Below are positions 12,701 to 27,700 of a stretch of DNA of 64,000 nucleotides, in pieces. The notes under the pieces are model-generated. The model was not told where the DNA came from, made no database searches, and saw only the letters and a program-made list of their open reading frames with translations. Both the position numbers and the translations under genes were made by a program. Position 1 is the stretch's first letter. Each line of letters begins with the position of its first letter. Source of the stretch: Taeniopygia guttata (Eukaryota > Chordata > Aves > Passeriformes > Estrildidae); the NCBI RefSeq assembly GCF_048771995.1, contig NC_133027.1, positions 11,342,001-11,406,000 on the forward strand, read 5' to 3'.

Positions 12701-15700
12701 AGGGAACTTCTCCTTGGATCCTGGGGGGCTTTGAGAAGCTCCCTCGTGAGTTCAAAGACAAGCTGGTCCGACAAGCAAGAGAAAGAGGCGCTCCTCCTCA
12801 GGATTAGTTCCGAAATTTAATGAGGGCCTGGAGAGATCCCAGGCCGCATCCAAACCCGAAGGACATCCAGAGCAAGAGAGGGTGTCCCTGCCCAGAGGAG
12901 CCAGATATAGGGGGACGGGGAAACCCGAGCAGCCAACAGGGGAAGGACTTGGGAGTGGCTCTCTGGGGGCAAGGCCTCAGCGTGACCACTGAGGAGGGGG
13001 TGGGGGAGGAGCCCCGAGCCAGGGTCCAGTTACCTGGTGACCCTGGGAGAAGGCTCTGGACAAAGGGGAAGGGTCACGAGGTGATGGACACATCACCTGG
13101 GAGGAGACAGGGGGATGAGTCAGGGATTTTGGGGTTTGATGGACATACAGGTGCTGATGGGAAAGCTGGGATGAACCAAACGGATACAAAGAGGGGATAT
13201 GGAGGGACAAACCATTATGAGGGGATATACAGGGCGAGCACAACTCCACAGTGATGTGTCTACATGTGGGCCCCTCTGAAGAAGGAAGTCCTTGAGGCGC
13301 TGGGCGTGTGCAGAGAAGGACACGGGAGCTGGGGAAGGGTGTGGAGCGCAAGGCCAAGGAGGAGGTGCTCAGGGTGTTTCAGCCTGGACAACGGGAGGCT
13401 CGTGAGGGACCTTCAGGCACACTTCCATAGATCCATACATGACAGTGCTCATCACCATGGCTGTTCCCCTGCCAAACATGCCCTCACTGCCTCCAAGTGT
13501 TTTAGCCACCTGAGGAGGGGACACTTTTGACTTGGTTTGACTTGGTTTGGTAGGAGGTAAAGCCCTGCCCATTTTCTCTCTTTCCAGCAAGCACAGATTC
13601 TTCTGCACAACCTTTCCTGCCCTTTCCTTGCACTGGTTAGGATTCTGATCCAGTCTGAGTTTTCCATGTCTGCCACAGCAACAGCAAAGGCCTTGCTGGC
13701 TATTTCCTACTTTTGCATTTCAGGGCTTTAAAGAGCCAAAAGCTCCTTTGTGCCAAGGCACAGTTGCTTGCTGATGGCAGCCAGGAAGGACTATCAAATA
13801 CATAGAGTGCATTAAATAGAGTTCTGTTGAGTTAGCCCATTTTAATCTGGTCAGAGTGACTTAGAATCGCATTGCTAACAAAGTGGATAATTTTTCCTTT
13901 TAAGAGGTGGTTGTGGATCCGAGGAGAAACGAGATTATAAATGATAGGTAACGGCTTGTCCCTCATGCTTCTCTCTTGCCACAGATGACAGAGACACCAG
14001 CAGTGTCTGCCCTGGCTCCCTCTCCTCCTGGTGAACAAGCCAAAGAGGAGCAAATTGAGGAGTATGACCTTGAGGCTCAATCAGGGGTCATACCAGAGCC
14101 TGAATCTCCTGAGCCAGTAAGTGCCCATTGTGGGTGGTGCTGTCTTTAGTGCAAGGCAGAGCTGCAAGTTTCACTGTTGCATTTCAGAGCTTTCAAGAAT
14201 TACAAGGTCACTTACACAAATAGATTATTGCTACCTGATAGTAGGCAAGGTGGAATATTTAATTCAGAGCAATTTGCATTATAGGTGGATTGGCCAATTT
14301 CAATACCATGAGAGTGCCTTAGAATCCCATTATAATCCAAGTCTCTCAACTTTCCTTGGAAGATATGGTGGTAGATGGGAGAAGATAGAAGGTTATAAAT
14401 GATAGGTAACAGCCTGTCCCTCATGCTTCTCTCTTGCCACAGATGACAGAGGCAACAACAGTGTCTGCCTTGGCTCCCTCTGCTTCTGGTGAAGAAGCCA
14501 AAGAGGAGCAAATTGAGGAGTATGACCACGAGGCTCCATCAGTGGTCACGCCAGAGCCTGAATCTGCTGAGCCAGTAAGTGCCAGTTGTGGGTGGTGCTG
14601 TCTTTAGTGCAAGGCAGAGCAGCAAGTTTCACTGTTGCATTTCTTAGCTTTCAAGAATTACAAGGTCACTTACACAAATAGATCATTGTCACCTGATAGT
14701 AGACAGGTTGGGATATTTAAATCAGAGCAAGTTGCATTACAGTTGTAGTAGCCAATTTTAATACACGAGAGCACTTTAGAACCCCATTGTAATCAAAGAT
14801 TCTCAATTTTCCTTGCAAGAAATGGTGGTAGATGTGAGAAGAAATGCGGTTTTAAATGATAGGTAATGGCCTGTCCCTCATGTTTCTCTCTTGCCCCAGA
14901 GCACAAAACCAGCATCACTGTCTGCCCCAGCCACCTCTGCTCCTAGAGAAGAATATGAAGAGGACCATATTGAGCAGTATGACCGTGAGGCTCCATCAGG
15001 GGTCTCAGCAGAGCCTGAATCTTCAGAGCCAGTAAGTGCCAGTTGTGGGTGGTGCTGTCTTTAGTGCATGGCAGAGCTGCAAGTTTCGCTTTTGCGTTTC
15101 AGAGCTTTCAAGATTTATAACGTCAGTTACAAAGAGATCATTGCTATCTGATAGAAGGGAGGGTGGAATATTTATTTCAGAGCAATTTGCAGTACAGGTG
15201 GATTAACCAATTTTAATACCACGAGAGCTCATTGGAATCCCACTGCAATTAAAGTTTCTCAATTTTCCTTGGAAGAAATGGTGGTAGATGTGAGAATATA
15301 GGAAGTTATAGATGATAGGTAACAGCCTGTCCCTCATGCTTCTCTCTTGCCACAGATGACAGAGGAAACAACAGTGTCTGCCCTGGCTCCCTCTGCTCCT
15401 GAAGAAGAAGCCAGAGAGGAGCAAATTGAAAAGAATGACCGTGAGGCTCCATCAGTGGTCACACTAGAGCCTGAATCTTCTGAAACGGCAAGTGCCAGTT
15501 GTGGGTGATGCTGTATTTAGTGCAAGGCAGAGCTGCAAGTTTCTGACCAGCCTGCTCTTGCTGTTGCTGGCGAGGATGCTGAGTGCTGGAGTCCTGCCAG
15601 GACCCAGCGATTTCCTGCAGGCAGTGACCTCCAGCTAGAAATTGGCCTTGGACCTGTCATGTTTAGGCACCAAAGCCTGTTGCCTCAGGATGAGCGTCTG

Positions 15701-18700
15701 GCTGCTCAACTCAGTGAAGCTCTGTCTCTTGGGCTTCTGCAGGGCCATGGCCAAGGGCGCACGAGGTAGTGCTGGAGGTCTCAGGGCTTGGTTTGTTTGC
15801 TTTCTCTTTGTGGAAACACGTGTTTGGCTGGTGAAACGGGTCTGCAGTTTCTCGAGTATTTATTCAGTTCTACAAAGTGTGCGGCTCAGCTGTCTTGTGA
15901 CTTTTGATAAGCTGCAAGTAGACGAGTGTGTTGTCCATGAATCTGTGGGGGACAAGATCTGGCCAAAGAAACTAAGTTTATAATTGTGAAGCCCTCTTGT
16001 GAGGCAAAAAGCAAGGTTCTGTGGATGCATTTTTTGGTGTAGTCTGCAGCTTTGAAAAGTGCACTGCAGCCTGGAGGCGGGGCCGGGGGGAGGTGAAGCT
16101 GCAAGTCCATGACTGCAGTCTTGTGTTGCTCAGAAGAGGAAGGACATTTTGAAATGGTGGATGCTGTATTTTTAATCCAATGGGCAACTTTGTGGCTGGG
16201 ACGCTGTGTGGGCCAAAAGGACCCAGGGGTGCCGGTCAAAAGCAGCTGAAGGTGGGCCAGGACCTGGCCAGGTGGCCAAGAAGGCCAAGGGCACCCTGGC
16301 CTGTGTCATCAGCAGTGGGGCAGCAGGAGCAGGGCAGTGACCATCCCCCTGGGCTGGGCAGCGCTGCAACCATAGCTGGAAGTTCTGTGCTGCGTGTCAC
16401 CCTCAAATGCACGGGTGATCAGTCCCCAGTGCACCCCGTCCAGCTGGGCAGTGGGGCGAGTCGGGCAGAGGGAGGGAACTTCTCCTTGGATCCTGGGGGG
16501 CTTTGAGAAGCTCCCTCGTGAGTTCAAAGACAAGCTGGTCCGACAAGCAAGAGAAAGAGGCGCTCCTCCTCAGGATTAGTTCCGAAATTTAATGAGGGCC
16601 TGGAGAGATCCCAGGCCGCATCCAAACCCGAAGGACATCCAGAGCAAGAGAGGGTGTCCCTGCCCAGAGGAGCCAGATATAGGGGGACGGGGAAACCCGA
16701 GCAGCCAACAGGGGAAGGACTTGGGAGTGGCTCTCTGGGGGCAAGGCCTCAGCGTGACCACTGAGGAGGGGGTGGGGGAGGAGCCCCGAGCCAGGGTCCA
16801 GTTACCTGGTGACCCTGGGAGAAGGCTCTGGACAAAGGGGAAGGGTCACGAGGTGATGGACACATCACCTGGGAGGAGACAGGGGGATGAGTCAGGGATT
16901 TTGGGGTTTGATGGACATACAGGTGCTGATGGGAAAGCTGGGATGAACCAAACGGATACAAAGAGGGGATATGGAGGGACAAACCATTATGAGGGGATAT
17001 ACAGGGCGAGCACAACTCCACAGTGATGTGTCTACATGTGGGCCCCTCTGAAGCAGGAAGTCCTTGAGGCGCTGGGCGTGTGCAGAGAAGGACACGGGAG
17101 CTGGGGAAGGGTGTGGAGCGCAAGGCCAAGGAGGAGGTGCTCAGGGTGTTTCAGCCTGGACAACGGGAGGCTCGTGAGGGACCTTCAGGCACACTTCCAT
17201 AGATCCATACATGACAGTGCTCATCACCATGGCTGTTCCCCTGCCAAACATGCCCTCACTGCCTCCAAGTGTTTTAGCCACCTGAGGAGGGGACACTTTT
17301 GACTTGGTTTGACTTGGTTTGGTAGGAGGTAAAGCCCTGCCCATTTTCTCTCTTTCCAGCAAGCACAGATTCTTCTGCACAACCTTTCCTGCCCTTTCCT
17401 TGCACTGGTTAGGATTCTGATCCAGTCTGAGTTTTCCATGTCTGCCACAGCAACAGCAAAGGCCTTGCTGGCTATTTCCTACTTTTGCATTTCAGGGCTT
17501 TAAAGAGCCAAAAGCTCCTTTGTGCCAAGGCACAGTTGCTTGCTGATGGCAGCCAGGAAGGACTATCAAATACATAGAGTGCATTAAATAGAGTTCTGTT
17601 GAGTTAGCCCATTTTAATCTGGTCAGAGTGACTTAGAATCGCATTGCTAACAAAGTGGATAATTTTTCCTTTTAAGAGGTGGTTGTGGATCCGAGGAGAA
17701 ACGAGATTATAAATGATAGGTAACGGCTTGTCCCTCATGCTTCTCTCTTGCCACAGATGACAGAGACACCAGCAGTGTCTGCCCTGGCTCCCTCTCCTCC
17801 TGGTGAACAAGCCAAAGAGGAGCAAATTGAGGAGTATGACCTTGAGGCTCAATCAGGGGTCATACCAGAGCCTGAATCTCCTGAGCCAGTAAGTGCCCAT
17901 TGTGGGTGGTGCTGTCTTTAGTGCAAGGCAGAGCTGCAAGTTTCACTGTTGCATTTCAGAGCTTTCAAGAATTACAAGGTCACTTACACAAATAGATTAT
18001 TGCTACCTGATAGTAGGCAAGGTGGAATATTTAATTCAGAGCAATTTGCATTATAGGTGGATTGGCCAATTTCAATACCATGAGAGTGCCTTAGAATCCC
18101 ATTATAATCCAAGTCTCTCAACTTTCCTTGGAAGATATGGTGGTAGATGGGAGAAGATAGAAGGTTATAAATGATAGGTAACAGCCTGTCCCTCATGCTT
18201 CTCTCTTGCCACAGATGACAGAGGCAACAACAGTGTCTGCCTTGGCTCCCTCTGCTTCTGGTGAAGAAGCCAAAGAGGAGCAAATTGAGGAGTATGACCA
18301 CGAGGCTCCATCAGTGGTCACGCCAGAGCCTGAATCTGCTGAGCCAGTAAGTGCCAGTTGTGGGTGGTGCTGTCTTTAGTGCAAGGCAGAGCAGCAAGTT
18401 TCACTGTTGCATTTCTTAGCTTTCAAGAATTACAAGGTCACTTACACAAATAGATCATTGTCACCTGATAGTAGACAGGTTGGGATATTTAAATCAGAGC
18501 AAGTTGCATTACAGTTGTAGTAGCCAATTTTAATACACGAGAGCACTTTAGAACCCCATTGTAATCAAAGATTCTCAATTTTCCTTGCAAGAAATGGTGG
18601 TAGATGTGAGAAGAAATGCGGTTTTAAATGATAGGTAATGGCCTGTCCCTCATGTTTCTCTCTTGCCCCAGAGCACAAAACCAGCATCACTGTCTGCCCC

Positions 18701-21700
18701 AGCCACCTCTGCTCCTAGAGAAGAATATGAAGAGGACCATATTGAGCAGTATGACCGTGAGGCTCCATCAGGGGTCTCAGCAGAGCCTGAATCTTCAGAG
18801 CCAGTAAGTGCCAGTTGTGGGTGGTGCTGTCTTTAGTGCATGGCAGAGCTGCAAGTTTCGCTTTTGCGTTTCAGAGCTTTCAAGATTTATAACGTCAGTT
18901 ACAAAGAGATCATTGCTATCTGATAGAAGGGAGGGTGGAATATTTATTTCAGAGCAATTTGCAGTACAGGTGGATTAACCAATTTTAATACCACGAGAGC
19001 TCATTGGAATCCCACTGCAATTAAAGTTTCTCAATTTTCCTTGGAAGAAATGGTGGTAGATGTGAGAATATAGGAAGTTATAGATGATAGGTAACAGCCT
19101 GTCCCTCATGCTTCTCTCTTGCCACAGATGACAGAGGAAACAACAGTGTCTGCCCTGGCTCCCTCTGCTCCTGAAGAAGAAGCCAGAGAGGAGCAAATTG
19201 AAAAGAATGACCGTGAGGCTCCATCAGTGGTCACACTAGAGCCTGAATCTTCTGAAACGGCAAGTGCCAGTTGTGGGTGATGCTGTATTTAGTGCAAGGC
19301 AGAGCTGCAAGTTTCTGACCAGCCTGCTCTTGCTGTTGCTGGCGAGGATGCTGAGTGCTGGAGTCCTGCCAGGACCCAGCGATTTCCTGCAGGCAGTGAC
19401 CTCCAGCTAGAAATTGGCCTTGGACCTGTCATGTTTAGGCACCAAAGCCTGTTGCCTCAGGATGAGCGTCTGGCTGCTCAACTCAGTGAAGCTCTGTCTC
19501 TTGGGCTTCTGCAGGGCCATGGCCAAGGGCGCACGAGGTAGTGCTGGAGGTCTCAGGGCTTGGTTTGTTTGCTTTCTCTTTGTGGAAACACGTGTTTGGC
19601 TGGTGAAACGGGTCTGCAGTTTCTCGAGTATTTATTCAGTTCTACAAAGTGTGCGGCTCAGCTGTCTTGTGACTTTTGATAAGCTGCAAGTAGACGAGTG
19701 TGTTGTCCATGAATCTGTGGGGGACAAGATCTGGCCAAAGAAACTAAGTTTATAATTGTGAAGCCCTCTTGTGAGGCAAAAAGCAAGGTTCTGTGGATGC
19801 ATTATTTGGTGTAGTCTGCAGCTTTGAAAAGTGCACTGCAGCCTGGAGGCGGGGCCGGGGGGAGGTGAAGCTGCAAGTCCATGACTGCAGTCTTGTGTTG
19901 CTCAGAAGAGGAAGGACATTTTGAAATGGTGGATGCTGTATTTTTAATCCAATGGGCAACTTTGTGGCTGGGACGCTGTGTGGGCCAAAAGGACCCAGGG
20001 GTGCCGGTCAAAAGCAGCTGAAGGTGGGCCAGGACCTGGCCAGGTGGCCAAGAAGGCCAAGGGCACCCTGGCCTGTGTCATCAGCAGTGGGGCAGCAGGA
20101 GCAGGGCAGTGACCGTCCCCCTGGGCTGGGCAGCGCTGCAACCATAGCTGGAAGTTCTGTGCTGCGTGTCACCCTCAAATGCACGGGTGATCAGTCCCCA
20201 GTGCACCCCGTCCAGCTGGGCAGTGGGGCGAGTCGGGCAGAGGGAGGGAACTTCTCCTTGGATCCTGGGGGGCTTTGAGAAGCTCCCTCGTGAGTTCAAA
20301 GACAAGCTGGTCCGACAAGCAAGAGAAAGAGGCGCTCCTCCTCAGGATTAGTTCCGAAATTTAATGAGGGCCTGGAGAGATCCCAGGCCGCATCCAAACC
20401 CGAAGGACATCCAGAGCAAGAGAGGGTGTCCCTGCCCAGAGGAGCCAGATATAGGGGGACGGGGAAACCCGAGCAGCCAACAGGGGAAGGACTTGGGAGT
20501 GGCTCTCTGGGGGCAAGGCCTCAGCGTGACCACTGAGGAGGGGGTGGGGGAGGAGCCCCGAGCCAGGGTCCAGTTACCTGGTGACCCTGGGAGAAGGCTC
20601 TGGACAAAGGGGAAGGGTCACGAGGTGATGGACACATCACCTGGGAGGAGACAGGGGGATGAGTCAGGGATTTTGGGGTTTGATGGACATACAGGTGCTG
20701 ATGGGAAAGCTGGGATGAACCAAACGGATACAAAGAGGGGATATGGAGGGACAAACCATTATGAGGGGATATACAGGGCGAGCACAACTCCACAGTGATG
20801 TGTCTACATGTGGGCCCCTCTGAAGCAGGAAGTCCTTGAGGCGCTGGGCGTGTGCAGAGAAGGACACGGGAGCTGGGGAAGGGTGTGGAGCGCAAGGCCA
20901 AGGAGGAGGTGCTCAGGGTGTTTCAGCCTGGACAACGGGAGGCTCGTGAGGGACCTTCAGGCACACTTCCATAGATCCATACATGACAGTGCTCATCACC
21001 ATGGCTGTTCCCCTGCCAAACATGCCCTCACTGCCTCCAAGTGTTTTAGCCACCTGAGGAGGGGACACTTTTGACTTGGTTTGACTTGGTTTGGTAGGAG
21101 GTAAAGCCCTGCCCATTTTCTCTCTTTCCAGCAAGCACAGATTCTTCTGCACAACCTTTCCTGCCCTTTCCTTGCACTGGTTAGGATTCTGATCCAGTCT
21201 GAGTTTTCCATGTCTGCCACAGCAACAGCAAAGGCCTTGCTGGCTATTTCCTACTTTTGCATTTCAGGGCTTTAAAGAGCCAAAAGCTCCTTTGTGCCAA
21301 GGCACAGTTGCTTGCTGATGGCAGCCAGGAAGGACTATCAAATACATAGAGTGCATTAAATAGAGTTCTGTTGAGTTAGCCCATTTTAATCTGGTCAGAG
21401 TGACTTAGAATCGCATTGCTAACAAAGTGGATAATTTTTCCTTTTAAGAGGTGGTTGTGGATCCGAGGAGAAACGAGATTATAAATGATAGGTAACGGCT
21501 TGTCCCTCATGCTTCTCTCTTGCCACAGATGACAGAGACACCAGCAGTGTCTGCCCTGGCTCCCTCTCCTCCTGGTGAACAAGCCAAAGAGGAGCAAATT
21601 GAGGAGTATGAGCTTGAGGCTCAATCAGGGGTCATACCAGAGCCTGAATCTCCTGAGCCAGTAAGTGCCCATTGTGGGTGGTGCTGTCTTTAGTGCAAGG

Positions 21701-24700
21701 CAGAGCTGCAAGTTTCACTGTTGCATTTCAGAGCTTTCAAGAATTACAAGGTCACTTACACAAATAGATTATTGCTACCTGATAGTAGGCAAGGTGGAAT
21801 ATTTAATTCAGAGCAATTTGCATTATAGGTGGATTGGCCAATTTCAATACCATGAGAGTGCCTTAGAATCCCATTATAATCCAAGTCTCTCAACTTTCCT
21901 TGGAAGATATGGTGGTAGATGGGAGAAGATAGAAGGTTATAAATGATAGGTAACAGCCTGTCCCTCATGCTTCTCTCTTGCCACAGATGACAGAGGCAAC
22001 AACAGTGTCTGCCTTGGCTCCCTCTGCTTCTGGTGAAGAAGCCAAAGAGGAGCAAATTGAGGAGTATGACCACGAGGCTCCATCAGTGGTCACGCCAGAG
22101 CCTGAATCTGCTGAGCCAGTAAGTGCCAGTTGTGGGTGGTGCTGTCTTTAGTGCAAGGCAGAGCAGCAAGTTTCACTGTTGCATTTCTTAGCTTTCAAGA
22201 ATTACAAGGTCACTTACACAAATAGATCATTGTCACCTGATAGTAGACAGGTTGGGATATTTAAATCAGAGCAAGTTGCATTACAGTTGTAGTAGCCAAT
22301 TTTAATACACGAGAGCACTTTAGAACCCCATTGTAATCAAAGATTCTCAATTTTCCTTGCAAGAAATGGTGGTAGATGTGAGAAGAAATGCGGTTTTAAA
22401 TGATAGGTAATGGCCTGTCCCTCATGTTTCTCTCTTGCCCCAGAGCACAAAACCAGCATCACTGTCTGCCCCAGCCACCTCTGCTCCTAGAGAAGAATAT
22501 GAAGAGGACCATATTGAGCAGTATGACCGTGAGGCTCCATCAGGGGTCTCAGCAGAGCCTGAATCTTCAGAGCCAGTAAGTGCCAGTTGTGGGTGGTGCT
22601 GTCTTTAGTGCATGGCAGAGCTGCAAGTTTCGCTTTTGCGTTTCAGAGCTTTCAAGATTTATAACGTCAGTTACAAAGAGATCATTGCTATCTGATAGAA
22701 GGGAGGGTGGAATATTTATTTCAGAGCAATTTGCAGTACAGGTGGATTAACCAATTTTAATACCACGAGAGCTCATTGGAATCCCACTGCAATTAAAGTT
22801 TCTCAATTTTCCTTGGAAGAAATGGTGGTAGATGTGAGAATATAGGAAGTTATAGATGATAGGTAACAGCCTGTCCCTCATGCTTCTCTCTTGCCACAGA
22901 TGACAGAGGAAACAACAGTGTCTGCCCTGGCTCCCTCTGCTCCTGAAGAAGAAGCCAGAGAGGAGCAAATTGAAAAGAATGACCGTGAGGCTCCATCAGT
23001 GGTCACACTAGAGCCTGAATCTTCTGAAACGGCAAGTGCCAGTTGTGGGTGATGCTGTATTTAGTGCAAGGCAGAGCTGCAAGTTTCTGACCAGCCTGCT
23101 CTTGCTGTTGCTGGCGAGGATGCTGAGTGCTGGAGTCCTGCCAGGACCCAGCGATTTCCTGCAGGCAGTGACCTCCAGCTAGAAATTGGCCTTGGACCTG
23201 TCATGTTTAGGCACCAAAGCCTGTTGCCTCAGGATGAGCGTCTGGCTGCTCAACTCAGTGAAGCTCTGTCTCTTGGGCTTCTGCAGGGCCATGGCCAAGG
23301 GCGCACGAGGTAGTGCTGGAGGTCTCAGGGCTTGGTTTGTTTGCTTTCTCTTTGTGGAAACACGTGTTTGGCTGGTGAAACGGGTCTGCAGTTTCTCGAG
23401 TATTTATTCAGTTCTACAAAGTGTGCGGCTCAGCTGTCTTGTGACTTTTGATAAGCTGCAAGTAGACGAGTGTGTTGTCCATGAATCTGTGGGGGACAAG
23501 ATCTGGCCAAAGAAACTAAGTTTATAATTGTGAAGCCCTCTTGTGAGGCAAAAAGCAAGGTTCTGTGGATGCATTATTTGGTGTAGTCTGCAGCTTTGAA
23601 AAGTGCACTGCAGCCTGGAGGCGGGGCCGGGGGGAGGTGAAGCTGCAAGTCCATGACTGCAGTCTTGTGTTGCTCAGAAGAGGAAGGACATTTTGAAATG
23701 GTGGATGCTGTATTTTTAATCCAATGGGCAACTTTGTGGCTGGGACGCTGTGTGGGCCAAAAGGACCCAGGGGTGCCGGTCAAAAGCAGCTGAAGGTGGG
23801 CCAGGACCTGGCCAGGTGGCCAAGAAGGCCAAGGGCACCCTGGCCTGTGTCATCAGCAGTGGGGCAGCAGGAGCAGGGCAGTGACCATCCCCCTGGGCTG
23901 GGCAGCGCTGCAACCATAGCTGGAAGTTCTGTGCTGCGTGTCACCCTCAAATGCACGGGTGATCAGTCCCCAGTGCACCCCGTCCAGCTGGGCAGTGGGG
24001 CGAGTCGGGCAGAGGGAGGGAACTTCTCCTTGGATCCTGGGGGGCTTTGAGAAGCTCCCTCGTGAGTTCAAAGACAAGCTGGTCCGACAAGCAAGAGAAA
24101 GAGGCGCTCCTCCTCAGGATTAGTTCCGAAATTTAATGAGGGCCTGGAGAGATCCCAGGCCGCATCCAAACCCGAAGGACATCCAGAGCAAGAGAGGGTG
24201 TCCCTGCCCAGAGGAGCCAGATATAGGGGGACGGGGAAACCCGAGCAGCCAACAGGGGAAGGACTTGGGAGTGGCTCTCTGGGGGCAAGGCCTCAGCGTG
24301 ACCACTGAGGAGGGGGTGGGGGAGGAGCCCCGAGCCAGGGTCCAGTTACCTGGTGACCCTGGGAGAAGGCTCTGGACAAAGGGGAAGGGTCACGAGGTGA
24401 TGGACACATCACCTGGGAGGAGACAGGGGGATGAGTCAGGGATTTTGGGGTTTGATGGACATACAGGTGCTGATGGGAAAGCTGGGATGAACCAAACGGA
24501 TACAAAGAGGGGATATGGAGGGACAAACCATTATGAGGGGATATACAGGGCGAGCACAACTCCACAGTGATGTGTCTACATGTGGGCCCCTCTGAAGCAG
24601 GAAGTCCTTGAGGCGCTGGGCGTGTGCAGAGAAGGACACGGGAGCTGGGGAAGGGTGTGGAGCGCAAGGCCAAGGAGGAGGTGCTCAGGGTGTTTCAGCC

Positions 24701-27700
24701 TGGACAACGGGAGGCTCGTGAGGGACCTTCAGGCACACTTCCATAGATCCATACATGACAGTGCTCATCACCATGGCTGTTCCCCTGCCAAACATGCCCT
24801 CACTGCCTCCAAGTGTTTTAGCCACCTGAGGAGGGGACACTTTTGACTTGGTTTGACTTGGTTTGGTAGGAGGTAAAGCCCTGCCCATTTTCTCTCTTTC
24901 CAGCAAGCACAGATTCTTCTGCACAACCTTTCCTGCCCTTTCCTTGCACTGGTTAGGATTCTGATCCAGTCTGAGTTTTCCATGTCTGCCACAGCAACAG
25001 CAAAGGCCTTGCTGGCTATTTCCTACTTTTGCATTTCAGGGCTTTAAAGAGCCAAAAGCTCCTTTGTGCCAAGGCACAGTTGCTTGCTGATGGCAGCCAG
25101 GAAGGACTATCAAATACATAGAGTGCATTAAATAGAGTTCTGTTGAGTTAGCCCATTTTAATCTGGTCAGAGTGACTTAGAATCGCATTGCTAACAAAGT
25201 GGATAATTTTTCCTTTTAAGAGGTGGTTGTGGATCCGAGGAGAAACGAGATTATAAATGATAGGTAACGGCTTGTCCCTCATGCTTCTCTCTTGCCACAG
25301 ATGACAGAGACACCAGCAGTGTCTGCCCTGGCTCCCTCTCCTCCTGGTGAACAAGCCAAAGAGGAGCAAATTGAGGAGTATGACCTTGAGGCTCAATCAG
25401 GGGTCATACCAGAGCCTGAATCTCCTGAGCCAGTAAGTGCCCATTGTGGGTGGTGCTGTCTTTAGTGCAAGGCAGAGCTGCAAGTTTCACTGTTGCATTT
25501 CAGAGCTTTCAAGAATTACAAGGTCACTTACACAAATAGATTATTGCTACCTGATAGTAGGCAAGGTGGAATATTTAATTCAGAGCAATTTGCATTATAG
25601 GTGGATTGGCCAATTTCAATACCATGAGAGTGCCTTAGAATCCCATTATAATCCAAGTCTCTCAACTTTCCTTGGAAGATATGGTGGTAGATGGGAGAAG
25701 ATAGAAGGTTATAAATGATAGGTAACAGCCTGTCCCTCATGCTTCTCTCTTGCCACAGATGACAGAGGCAACAACAGTGTCTGCCTTGGCTCCCTCTGCT
25801 TCTGGTGAAGAAGCCAAAGAGGAGCAAATTGAGGAGTATGACCACGAGGCTCCATCAGTGGTCACGCCAGAGCCTGAATCTGCTGAGCCAGTAAGTGCCA
25901 GTTGTGGGTGGTGCTGTCTTTAGTGCAAGGCAGAGCAGCAAGTTTCACTGTTGCATTTCTTAGCTTTCAAGAATTACAAGGTCACTTACACAAATAGATC
26001 ATTGTCACCTGATAGTAGACAGGTTGGGATATTTAAATCAGAGCAAGTTGCATTACAGTTGTAGTAGCCAATTTTAATACACGAGAGCACTTTAGAACCC
26101 CATTGTAATCAAAGATTCTCAATTTTCCTTGCAAGAAATGGTGGTAGATGTGAGAAGAAATGCGGTTTTAAATGATAGGTAATGGCCTGTCCCTCATGTT
26201 TCTCTCTTGCCCCAGAGCACAAAACCAGCATCACTGTCTGCCCCAGCCACCTCTGCTCCTAGAGAAGAATATGAAGAGGACCATATTGAGCAGTATGACC
26301 GTGAGGCTCCATCAGGGGTCTCAGCAGAGCCTGAATCTTCAGAGCCAGTAAGTGCCAGTTGTGGGTGGTGCTGTCTTTAGTGCATGGCAGAGCTGCAAGT
26401 TTCGCTTTTGCGTTTCAGAGCTTTCAAGATTTATAACGTCAGTTACAAAGAGATCATTGCTATCTGATAGAAGGGAGGGTGGAATATTTATTTCAGAGCA
26501 ATTTGCAGTACAGGTGGATTAACCAATTTTAATACCACGAGAGCTCATTGGAATCCCACTGCAATTAAAGTTTCTCAATTTTCCTTGGAAGAAATGGTGG
26601 TAGATGTGAGAATATAGGAAGTTATAGATGATAGGTAACAGCCTGTCCCTCATGCTTCTCTCTTGCCACAGATGACAGAGGAAACAACAGTGTCTGCCCT
26701 GGCTCCCTCTGCTCCTGAAGAAGAAGCCAGAGAGGAGCAAATTGAAAAGAATGACCGTGAGGCTCCATCAGTGGTCACACTAGAGCCTGAATCTTCTGAA
26801 ACGGCAAGTGCCAGTTGTGGGTGATGCTGTATTTAGTGCAAGGCAGAGCTGCAAGTTTCTGACCAGCCTGCTCTTGCTGTTGCTGGCGAGGATGCTGAGT
26901 GCTGGAGTCCTGCCAGGACCCAGCGATTTCCTGCAGGCAGTGACCTCCAGCTAGAAATTGGCCTTGGACCTGTCATGTTTAGGCACCAAAGCCTGTTGCC
27001 TCAGGATGAGCGTCTGGCTGCTCAACTCAGTGAAGCTCTGTCTCTTGGGCTTCTGCAGGGCCATGGCCAAGGGCGCACGAGGTAGTGCTGGAGGTCTCAG
27101 GGCTTGGTTTGTTTGCTTTCTCTTTGTGGAAACACGTGTTTGGCTGGTGAAACGGGTCTGCAGTTTCTCGAGTATTTATTCAGTTCTACAAAGTGTGCGG
27201 CTCAGCTGTCTTGTGACTTTTGATAAGCTGCAAGTAGACGAGTGTGTTGTCCATGAATCTGTGGGGGACAAGATCTGGCCAAAGAAACTAAGTTTATAAT
27301 TGTGAAGCCCTCTTGTGAGGCAAAAAGCAAGGTTCTGTGGATGCATTATTTGGTGTAGTCTGCAGCTTTGAAAAGTGCACTGCAGCCTGGAGGCGGGGCC
27401 GGGGGGAGGTGAAGCTGCAAGTCCATGACTGCAGTCTTGTGTTGCTCAGAAGAGGAAGGACATTTTGAAATGGTGGATGCTGTATTTTTAATCCAATGGG
27501 CAACTTTGTGGCTGGGACGCTGTGTGGGCCAAAAGGACCCAGGGGTGCCGGTCAAAAGCAGCTGAAGGTGGGCCAGGACCTGGCCAGGTGGCCAAGAAGG
27601 CCAAGGGCACCCTGGCCTGTGTCATCAGCAGTGGGGCAGCAGGAGCAGGGCAGTGACCGTCCCCCTGGGCTGGGCAGCGCTGCAACCATAGCTGGAAGTT